NCBI RefSeq assembly: GCF_003467445.1
Contig: NZ_QSGS01000005.1
Span: 62,001 to 126,000, forward strand
Reading direction: 5' to 3'
DNA from: Exiguobacterium sp. AM39-5BH
GTDB lineage: Bacteria; Bacillota; Bacilli; Exiguobacteriales; Exiguobacteriaceae
DNA: 64,000 bases
The notes under the pieces were generated by a model. The model did not search any database, was not told the origin of the DNA, and was given only the letters and a program-made list of their open reading frames with translations. Of the stretch, positions 44,395 to 51,139 are shown one piece after another. Numbering within the stretch: position 1 is the first letter of the stretch; each line of letters begins with the position of its first letter. Both the position numbers and the translations under genes were made by a program.

Positions 44395-45615
44395 ATGAAA
44401 CGTTTGTCGTCTACTGAACTTAAACACGAGAAAAAGCGAAAGCTGTCCTGGGTGACGAACAGCTTCATCTTTTTCGGTTTTATCGGTATCTTGTTTTACG
44501 GTCTGACCGTCTTCGCCTTCGGCACTGAAGAAGCGACGTCTGATATTGAAGGGCGCTCGCTTGAAGAACGACCAACTTTCTCCCCATCTTCTTTTTTAAA
44601 CGGGACATATATGGAGACGTTTGAAGCATCAGCGAACGATCAAGTGTTTCAACGTGACTTCTGGATTGAGAGCCAATCGTGGTTCCAACGCAACATTTTA
44701 CGACAAGCGATGAACAACGGGGTCATCAACGTCGACGGGATGCTGTTATCTCCAGAAACGAATGCGAGTGAGTATTCGAGCCTTGGGGTTTTCATGAAAG
44801 ATTTTAAAGCTGAAATGGACGAAGTGGACATTCCGGTCTACTTTGCATCGGCACCGAGTAAGCCGGTCTACGCGACACGACGGGACCTGTTCCCACCGTA
44901 TGTCCAAAGTGTGGACGCAGCGAACCGAGGCGAGCTTCATCAACGAATCGAAGAAGCTGACATTTCGTTGATTGACCTTGAGAAGCGCCTTGGCGAGTAT
45001 GAGGGTGGAGAGATTTACTTCATGACAGACCACCATTGGCGGGCTGAAGGAGCGTTTAAAGCGTATGAGCAAATCATGAGTGAACTTGGGGACGTGTTCC
45101 CGGACGCAGATGCACTCGACTTTGGTGATATGGAGACGAAACAGGTCGACGGTCCGTTTTATGGATCGAGTGCCCGTGAGATTTCAATTTCGTACGTCGA
45201 AGATCCGGACACGTTCACGTATCTTGAGCCGAAAGACGGTTTCACGACGACCGTGTGCCGGAACGGAGACGATTGCGGGTACGAGGTGCTCGATCGTGAC
45301 GTCCTCGACAACACGACCGACTTCACGAATTATTACAACATATTCATGGGAGATAACTACGCGCAAGCGACCATTACCCAGGAAAAGCCGAAGAACGATT
45401 ACCATCTGCTCGTGTTGAAAGATTCCTACGCGAACCCGGTTCTTGGTTACCTAGGGGAATCGTTCGGGAAAGTCACCGCGCTTGACGTCCGTTACTTCGA
45501 AGACTATCCGGTCGATATTAGTGAATATGCGAAAGAGAACGACGTCGACGGGGTGCTCTTCCTTCATAACGACCGCATCTCTGGATTAGGTTCGACTTAT
45601 CAAAAGAACTTGTGA
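44395..45615 (+). CDS. DHHW-family membrane-anchored acetyltransferase (AlgJ/AlgX-like)
   Basis: A 406-residue protein with one N-terminal membrane segment (about residues 22-44) and an extracytoplasmic SGNH-like domain. The DHHW motif is at 212-215 (MTDHHWRAEGAF), and a serine block, KDSYANP, lies at about 342-347; together these supply a Ser-His-Asp triad as in AlgJ/AlgX. RDFWIESQSWFQRN near residue 85 is also typical. I start at ATG 44395 with AAGGAGG eight bases upstream; a longer frame from 44194 only overlaps the AlgI-type gene. It should transfer acetyl groups delivered by AlgI to the polymer outside the cell. Confidence 0.85.
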   Translation: MKRLSSTELKHEKKRKLSWVTNSFIFFGFIGILFYGLTVFAFGTEEATSDIEGRSLEERPTFSPSSFLNGTYMETFEASANDQVFQRDFWIESQSWFQRNILRQAMNNGVINVDGMLLSPETNASEYSSLGVFMKDFKAEMDEVDIPVYFASAPSKPVYATRRDLFPPYVQSVDAANRGELHQRIEEADISLIDLEKRLGEYEGGEIYFMTDHHWRAEGAFKAYEQIMSELGDVFPDADALDFGDMETKQVDGPFYGSSAREISISYVEDPDTFTYLEPKDGFTTTVCRNGDDCGYEVLDRDVLDNTTDFTNYYNIFMGDNYAQATITQEKPKNDYHLLVLKDSYANPVLGYLGESFGKVTALDVRYFEDYPVDISEYAKENDVDGVLFLHNDRISGLGSTYQKNL

Positions 45616-45628
45616 AGGCGGTGAGCGT

Positions 45629-46822
45629 ATGCGCATCTTGATTCCTGTGTTTTTTCACGCGCCGATGGGCGGTTTGCATCACCACGTGTTGGCGAGCACC
45701 CGTCATCTGCTGACGGCCGGTCATGACATCACCATCGTCTGCAAACGAGGACCGTTCGCTGAGAAAGCAAGTGCTCTCGGAGTCGACGTCATGACGACCG
45801 ATTTTACAGCGGATGACGTACACCGTTTGCTACGGGACCTCTCGCTACGTCCATTCGACATTGTGTACGCCCATCCATTCGACTCGCGACAAATCGGTCT
45901 CGCGATCGCGGAAGTCCAACAGATTCCGTTCGTGCTCGTCATCCATGGGATGTACGATGATGACTTAGCCTACTATGCTGAGAAGACGACTCACGTCATC
46001 GCGGTGTCACAGGCGATTGCCGAGTATTTGTTCGAACGTTGTCCCGGAATCGAGAAGAAAACGACTGTGCTCATGAATGGAGTCGATCACCGTTACACAC
46101 CAACCCCGTTGCCACCGTCAAACGAGCGGATTCGAGCCACTTATGTGTCTCGGATGGATGCCGATATGGTGTTCCCGTTAGACGTTTTATTAGACGGGAT
46201 CGGTGACAATCGGTTAAGCGACGCCGCGATCGATTGGACGTTTATCGGGTCCGGGACGCAACGGGAGAAGTATGAGACGCGCTTTAAGGACGTGCTCGAC
46301 GGAACGAACCAGTCGATCGATTGGGTCGGTTGGCTAGAGACAGAGGATGTCATCGATGCGATGCGTCAATCAGATTTCGTCGTCGCCCCGAGTCGGGCGG
46401 CAATCGAGAGTCTGGCACTCGGACGTCCCACGCTCGCAATCGGCAGTAAAGGCTATCACGGCTTGATCACGAAAGATACGTGGCAGGCGGCTGAAGCGAC
46501 GAATTTTGGTGGCATCGGGACACGGCAAGCCTCGTATCGGTCTGGAATGGTCGGGGCAGAGATCATCAAGCTCTTCGACCCAACGTATCGGGAAGATGTC
46601 GCAGCGTTTAGTGCCTCGTTGGCTCAGAGATATCGGGACGCTGACGTGCAAAGCCGTCTCGAGCGCCTGCTCGAACAAGTCATTGAAGAAGGACAACCTC
46701 CGTCACCGCTCGACTATGCCGTCGCCCGTTATGAACAGCTACATCTTCATCGGGCGAACGGGCTATTGGCACGGCGTCTATCAGCCCGGGAGAAAAAGTT
46801 GAGAGAACGACGCAACCTATAA
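45629..46822 (+). CDS. GT4-family glycosyltransferase
   Basis: A 397-residue GT-B enzyme. The N-terminal half starts with IPVFFHAPMGGLHHHVLA, a typical acceptor-side loop, followed by VYAHPFDSRQIGLAIAE and VIAVSQAIAEYLFE. MNGVDHRYTP marks the interdomain region. The donor half has FIGSGTQREKYE and SDFVVAPSRAAIESLALGRPTLAIGS, where the Glu of AIESLALGRP is the expected donor-binding residue. The start is 13 bases after the DHHW gene (AAGGCGGTGAG upstream). It is the last gene of the polymer locus before a strong terminator. Donor and acceptor are unknown. Confidence 0.8.
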   Translation: MRILIPVFFHAPMGGLHHHVLASTRHLLTAGHDITIVCKRGPFAEKASALGVDVMTTDFTADDVHRLLRDLSLRPFDIVYAHPFDSRQIGLAIAEVQQIPFVLVIHGMYDDDLAYYAEKTTHVIAVSQAIAEYLFERCPGIEKKTTVLMNGVDHRYTPTPLPPSNERIRATYVSRMDADMVFPLDVLLDGIGDNRLSDAAIDWTFIGSGTQREKYETRFKDVLDGTNQSIDWVGWLETEDVIDAMRQSDFVVAPSRAAIESLALGRPTLAIGSKGYHGLITKDTWQAAEATNFGGIGTRQASYRSGMVGAEIIKLFDPTYREDVAAFSASLAQRYRDADVQSRLERLLEQVIEEGQPPSPLDYAVARYEQLHLHRANGLLARRLSAREKKLRERRNL

Positions 46823-46866
46823 AAAAGTGTTACGCATCGAATATTCGATACGTAACACTTTTTTGA
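46821..46866. terminator. Terminator at the end of the polymer locus
   Basis: A 44-base, almost perfect inverted repeat (46821-46864) with an A-tract on one side and a T-tract on the other. It can act in both directions. Confidence 0.88.
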
Positions 46867-46942
46867 ATTTCATGTCATGAGACGATCTCTAGGTTAGGCC
46901 ATATATACAGACTGGCTAAATTCATTCATCTCTGGTGGCAGC

Positions 46943-46951
46943 TGGTATAAT
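46943..46951 (+). promoter_or_regulatory. Extended -10 promoter of the DUF218 gene
   Basis: TGGTATAAT (46943-46951) is a perfect TATAAT with the TGn extension, 23 bases before the start codon. No good -35 is seen. Confidence 0.6.
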
Positions 46952-46973
46952 GGAGTCTAGGTAGGTGAAGCAG

Positions 46974-47477
46974 ATGATCAGACATCGAGCGAATGGCACA
47001 TATCGATACGTCCTCGTCCTAGGAGCGAAAGTGAACGGCGTTCATCCGTCCCGGGCGCTCCGTCACCGAATCGAGGAGGCTGCGTCGTATGCAAGTCGGT
47101 ACCCGCATGTCGAGCTGATCGCTTCGGGCGGGCAAGGCCCAGACGAAGGCATGGCGGAGGCCCGAGTCATTGCCCGGGAATTGATTGCCCGTGGTGTCGC
47201 TCCGGAACGAATCCACATCGAAGCGGATTCGACGTCGACGTATGAGAACTTTCTTTTCAGTCGTTCCGTCTGGAAAGGGCAACCGGGGCTAACGGTCGTG
47301 ACGAACGACTTCCACGTCAGGCGGGCCCGACTCGTCGGACGGCTCTATTTCGGATTGAAGACGGACGCACTCTATGCGCCGACCCCGGCCGCGACGAGAG
47401 TGAAGTATGTCATTCGTGAACTGTTCGCGTATGTGAAGTTGGGGATCAACTACGGACGGTGGAAATGGCGTCCATGA
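46974..47477 (+). CDS. DUF218 (YdcF/SanA-like) protein
   Basis: A 167-residue protein of the DUF218 family, whose members affect envelope integrity and vancomycin sensitivity; biochemical roles are poorly defined. Family marks are VLVLGAKVNGVHPSRALRHR near the start, ASGGQGPDEGMAEARVIARE, ADSTSTYENFLFSR and TNDFHVRRA. No membrane segment is visible before the domain, so it may be cytoplasmic. I start at ATG 46974, eight bases after AGGTAGG; GTG 46965 overlaps that site. The stop lies at the edge of a long palindromic terminator. Confidence 0.75.
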   Translation: MIRHRANGTYRYVLVLGAKVNGVHPSRALRHRIEEAASYASRYPHVELIASGGQGPDEGMAEARVIARELIARGVAPERIHIEADSTSTYENFLFSRSVWKGQPGLTVVTNDFHVRRARLVGRLYFGLKTDALYAPTPAATRVKYVIRELFAYVKLGINYGRWKWRP

Positions 47478-47510
47478 AACAAGGACTTAGCGGCCGCTAA
47501 GTCCTTGTTT
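47477..47510. terminator. Perfect 34-bp palindromic terminator between convergent genes
   Basis: Bases 47477-47510 are a perfect palindrome (arms AAACAAGGACTTAGCGG and its complement) with T-rich ends on both strands. The last codons of the acyltransferase gene lie inside it. Confidence 0.85.
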
Positions 47511-49268
47511 GTCGTGGCATCCGATTTCTTCAGATAGTAATTCTCCGAACGCCTCGGCTCCATGAATGTTCAGATGGACACCGTCGTTCTCGAAATAGTC
47601 GGCGTGTCCGGCAGAAGCCTTGTGCCAGTCGATGAGCGTCACAGAATCGTGTAGCTTGCTTGCGCGCTGTAGCTTCTCGTTCACTTCGCGCTCCCACGGG
47701 CGAGGGACGCGTGTGTTGATGAGATAGATTTGATCAGAAGAGCTGAACATGTCGATCAACGTATCGAGCTGCTCCATCTTGAAGGCACCGTTCGTCCCGA
47801 GATGGAAGAAGACGACGTGACCGGGGGCGTCGTACTCGCGATAGTTCATCGCCACGCCCTGGGCATCTTTGACTTGTCGGCCTAGCTCGGCGTCGATTTT
47901 CATATGTGGGAACTCGCTGCCCAAGTACTCGTTCAACCCGAGTAGGACCGAGTCTCCGATGGCAAGCGCGGGCGGGCATGATTCGACCGGAGGCTCTTCA
48001 ATTGGCTCCTCAGCGGGTGGTGTCGGCTTCGGTGCCTCGACGACTGGCAGTTCGGTCGGTTCTGATTTCTCTGTGAAAGCGAGAATCGTCAAGTTCCCGA
48101 CGAGAACGATGGACAATACGGTTGCCATCGTCACGACGAGCAGGCGGGCCGGTCGAACGGGCCCGGTCGGTATGAGTTTACGTACGGAGACACGGAAACC
48201 GTCGCGGCGAATCGGTGTCTCGATGAAACGATAAGACGCCTCGGCGATACCGAGGGTGAGCGCGACTTGACCCAGTGCGAGAAAAGCGTCAAACGAGCCG
48301 ATGCGTTCCAGCGGTGTCGTCAAGATGATGACCGGATAGTGCCATAAGTAGATTCCGTACGTTCTCGTCCCAATCAAGCGAAGCCATGTGCTTCCAAACA
48401 GCCGGGACCAAATGGTTACCGGATGAGCCGTCGCGGCAATCAACACGCCGGATGCCACGGCGACGAGCAAGAAGCCACCGTAGTAGAGAAACGAGTCGTA
48501 AGCGTTCGCGGTCATCATGACCGCGACGAGGGTGATGAGCGCGATCGTCCCGCCGATGTTTAAAATACGGTGTCCAAGTCTCGGCATGTCGGGCTTGAAG
48601 GCATCCGGACGCCAACCGAAGGCGAGCAACGCCCCAATGAGGAGGGCGAACAGTCGGGTGTCCGTGCCATAATAGACGCGGCTCGGATCAGCGCCGGGGG
48701 TGAAGCTGATCGCCATCCAGACGCAGGAGACGAGCAGGACGACCCCAGTGAGTTGGAGGAAACGCTTCTTCATCGTCAGCCCGATGAGCAGAAGCAAGGG
48801 CCAAACGAGGTAAAACTGTTCCTCGATGGAGAGGGACCATAGATTCTGGAGCGGTGACGGCTTACCGAAGCTCTCGAAATACGAGACGTCATGGAACACG
48901 TACCACCAATTGTTCACGTAAGTGAGCGCGGCGAGCGTATCTTCCCGTACGGTATCAAGCAAGTCGCGCTCGAACAGCGTGACATATGTCATGACGACGG
49001 ACAGCATGAAAACGAGCGCTGGTAACAGGCGGCGGAACCGCGCGACATAGAACCGTTTCAAATCGATCTGTCCGCGAGTCGCTTGTTCACGGAGCAGGAT
49101 CCCGGTGATTAAGTAACCAGACAGGACGAAGAAGACGTCGACGCCGAGAAAGCCGCCGGGTATGTAGGATATGTTCAAATGGAATAGAATGACTGCGAAA
49201 ACGGCGAACGTGCGCAAGCCGTCAAGACCAGGCATATATGTCGCCTTCGGTTGTGATAAGGGTTGCAT
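47487..49268 (-). CDS. OatA-type acyltransferase (acyltransferase 3 plus SGNH domain)
   Basis: A 593-residue membrane enzyme that O-acetylates peptidoglycan or another surface glycan. Residues 10-345 are the acyltransferase 3 domain with about ten membrane segments (MPGLDGLRTFAVFAVILFHLN, FFVLSGYLIT, RFRRLLPAL, WSLSIEEQFYLVWP). After one more membrane segment near 385-405 comes a Pro/Glu linker (TPPAEEPIEEPPVES). The C-terminal extracytoplasmic SGNH domain has AIGDSVLLG with the serine, GTNGAF, and DGVHLN with the Asp-His pair. This layout is that of OatA. GGAAG lies upstream of the ATG at 49268. It is monocistronic. Confidence 0.85.
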   Translation of the reverse strand: MQPLSQPKATYMPGLDGLRTFAVFAVILFHLNISYIPGGFLGVDVFFVLSGYLITGILLREQATRGQIDLKRFYVARFRRLLPALVFMLSVVMTYVTLFERDLLDTVREDTLAALTYVNNWWYVFHDVSYFESFGKPSPLQNLWSLSIEEQFYLVWPLLLLIGLTMKKRFLQLTGVVLLVSCVWMAISFTPGADPSRVYYGTDTRLFALLIGALLAFGWRPDAFKPDMPRLGHRILNIGGTIALITLVAVMMTANAYDSFLYYGGFLLVAVASGVLIAATAHPVTIWSRLFGSTWLRLIGTRTYGIYLWHYPVIILTTPLERIGSFDAFLALGQVALTLGIAEASYRFIETPIRRDGFRVSVRKLIPTGPVRPARLLVVTMATVLSIVLVGNLTILAFTEKSEPTELPVVEAPKPTPPAEEPIEEPPVESCPPALAIGDSVLLGLNEYLGSEFPHMKIDAELGRQVKDAQGVAMNYREYDAPGHVVFFHLGTNGAFKMEQLDTLIDMFSSSDQIYLINTRVPRPWEREVNEKLQRASKLHDSVTLIDWHKASAGHADYFENDGVHLNIHGAEAFGELLSEEIGCHDKQGLSGR

Positions 49269-49408
49269 GCCCCCACTTCCTTTCTTAAATCCGTACCGGT
49301 ATTTCCCATTTGTATAAATTGATCCATAGTTAAGTATAACGAGCTGGGGACTAGAAAAAGTTTCAAAGGATTAACATTTCGTCTAAGGAAGTGGAGAAAT
49401 CAGGGGAT

Positions 49409-49432
49409 AAAAAAAAGGGACACGAGGTCCCT
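49409..49432 (-). terminator. Terminator after the chromate transporter gene
   Basis: On the reverse strand AGGGAC (49432-49427) pairs with GTCCCT (49421-49416), followed by U residues. Confidence 0.75.
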
Positions 49433-49439
49433 GATCACG

Positions 49440-50624
49440 TTAAATTATCCCGATAAGTGTTCCACCGATGATCCCGACAATGACGAGCGCCCAAGGCGGC
49501 ATTTTCCAGTAGGCGATCATGGTGAACAAGAAAGCGGCGAAGACGAAATCGACCGCACCGTTGACGGTACTTGTGAAGATTGGCTGATAGAACGCGGCAA
49601 TCAAGATCCCGACGACAGCGGCGTTGACGCCGATGAGCGCGCCGGCGACTTTGGGGTTGCGACGGAGCGCGTCCCAAAACGGCAAGGCACCGAGAATCAA
49701 TAAGAACGCCGGCAAGAAAATGGCGAGCGTCGCGAGCAATCCGCCCGGCACACCGTTGATGACCGTCCCGAGATACGACGCGAACGTGAAGAGCGGACCA
49801 GGTACGGCCTGTGCTGCCCCATAACCCGCGAGGAACGCCTCCTCGCTCAAGAAGCCGGTCGGCACGAGCTCACGTTCGAGGAGCGGCAAGACGACATGCC
49901 CGCCGCCGAACACGAGTGCTCCGGCCCGGTAGAAACTATCGAACAAGGCGATCGATTGACTTTCAATCGTCTCGCGCAGGATCGGCAAGATGACGAGCAA
50001 CGCACCGAACAGACCAAGGAGAGTCGCCCCGAGGCGTTTCGAGAGCGGGAACGAGGCCGATTGGACATCGAGGTTGCTCGGTTTAAACAATAAGAAACCG
50101 GCAACGCCCGCGAGCAAGATGACGAGTACTTGGCTATAGGCGGTCTGCCATAACAAGACACCGGCGAGCGCGAAGAAAGCGATCGTCCGTGTCTTCGCAT
50201 CGGGCGTCAGTTTGCCGGCCATCCCGAGAATGGCGTGGGCGACGATGGCGACGGCAACGACTTTCAACCCGTAAAGCCAGCCGGCGTCCGAGACGTCGAG
50301 TCCCGACACGAGCAAGGCGAACAAGATGAGGGCGATGACGGACGGTGAGGTGAAGCCGATGAACGACGTGATTCCACCTAGGATGCCTCCGCGGACGATG
50401 CCGATACCGATACCGACCTGGCTACTCGCCGGACCGGGCAAAAATTGACAGAGGGCGACGAGGTCGGCGTAGGCACGTTCGTCCATCCATTTGCGACGCC
50501 GGACGTACTCCTCATGGAAATAGCCGAGGTGGGCGACCGGTCCACCGAACGAGGTCAGACCGAGCCGGGTCGATACGAATAAAATTTCCAGTAACGTTTT
50601 GAACGTTACGCGTTGCTTGGGCAT
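49440..50624 (-). CDS. chrA: Chromate transporter (ChrA, CHR family)
   Basis: A 394-residue membrane protein with two homologous CHR domains. The first half has LGLTSFGGPVAHLGYFHEEYVRRRKW, FLPGPASSQVGIGIG and a run of membrane segments. The second half repeats the pattern (GALVFGGGHVVLPLLE, GYGAAQAVPGPLFTFASYLG). CHR proteins export chromate, though many homologues have no tested substrate. I start at ATG 50624 because AAGGAG (50638-50633) is then eight bases away; the GTG at 50633 overlaps it. The PadR-type regulator gene ends five bases upstream, so both form one operon, probably with PadR as autorepressor. Confidence 0.85.
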   Translation of the reverse strand: MPKQRVTFKTLLEILFVSTRLGLTSFGGPVAHLGYFHEEYVRRRKWMDERAYADLVALCQFLPGPASSQVGIGIGIVRGGILGGITSFIGFTSPSVIALILFALLVSGLDVSDAGWLYGLKVVAVAIVAHAILGMAGKLTPDAKTRTIAFFALAGVLLWQTAYSQVLVILLAGVAGFLLFKPSNLDVQSASFPLSKRLGATLLGLFGALLVILPILRETIESQSIALFDSFYRAGALVFGGGHVVLPLLERELVPTGFLSEEAFLAGYGAAQAVPGPLFTFASYLGTVINGVPGGLLATLAIFLPAFLLILGALPFWDALRRNPKVAGALIGVNAAVVGILIAAFYQPIFTSTVNGAVDFVFAAFLFTMIAYWKMPPWALVIVGIIGGTLIGII

Positions 50625-50629
50625 GTGCT

Positions 50630-50938
50630 TCACTCCTTAATCTCTTTGAACAGTTCATATGCTTTTTGACGAGCTTCCGCCAAGACGACGAGCCCTTTTT
50701 CGGTCGTCGTATAATTCTTCCGGATATGGCCTCCGACGAGCTCATTCGTCCGGACGAGCAGGCCGTCCTGCTCCATGCTGTGTAAAATCGGATAGAGCGT
50801 GCCGGCACTGATCGAGTAGCCGTGCTCTCGAAGCTCCTCGACCATCCACGCACCATACACCGGGTGCTCGGCAGCGTGATATAAGATGTGGATATGGATG
50901 AAGCCAAGAAACAGTTTCCGAAGGACGCGGTCTTCCAC
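50630..50938 (-). CDS. PadR-family transcriptional regulator
   Basis: A 102-residue winged-helix regulator. VLRKLFLGFIHIHILYHAAE, GAWMVEELREHGYSISAGTLYPILHSMEQDGLL (the GTLYPIL core) and the wing (GHIRKNYTTTEKG) are typical of PadR family members, and the C-terminal helix provides dimerisation. AAGGAG (50953-50948) abuts ATGs at 50947 and 50944, while GTG 50938 is nine bases away and would begin VEDRVLRKLF, the usual family start; I therefore prefer 50938. A palindromic site lies just upstream of the gene. It probably represses itself and chrA until a ligand binds. Confidence 0.8.
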   Translation of the reverse strand: MEDRVLRKLFLGFIHIHILYHAAEHPVYGAWMVEELREHGYSISAGTLYPILHSMEQDGLLVRTNELVGGHIRKNYTTTEKGLVVLAEARQKAYELFKEIKE

Positions 50939-50965
50939 GTTCATCATCTCCTTGAAATTGAATTC

Positions 50966-50980
50966 CGATATCGGATATCG
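50966..50980. promoter_or_regulatory. Palindromic operator upstream of padR-chrA
   Basis: CGATATC-G-GATATCG is a perfect inverted repeat with one central base, 19-42 bases before the padR start. Its position suits autoregulation by the PadR protein. Confidence 0.6.
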
Positions 50981-51139
50981 AAATCAGTGTAACAACCTAC
51001 GTAAATTTATGCAACCGTCGGACATACGTTTTTACAAATCATAATCGAACAGTTTCCGAAGAATCGATTCGGCAAATGTAGGGAATCCATAAAAAATGAG
51101 TTAAACTGAAAAGTAGAATTGAACGGAGGAGGGATCGAC

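Noticed and set aside
29796..46822. Classical poly(glycerol/ribitol phosphate) teichoic acid locus
   Set aside because: TagG/TagH-like genes are present but no TagA, TagB, TagD or TagF homologue is seen; UDP-ManNAcA genes point to another polymer.
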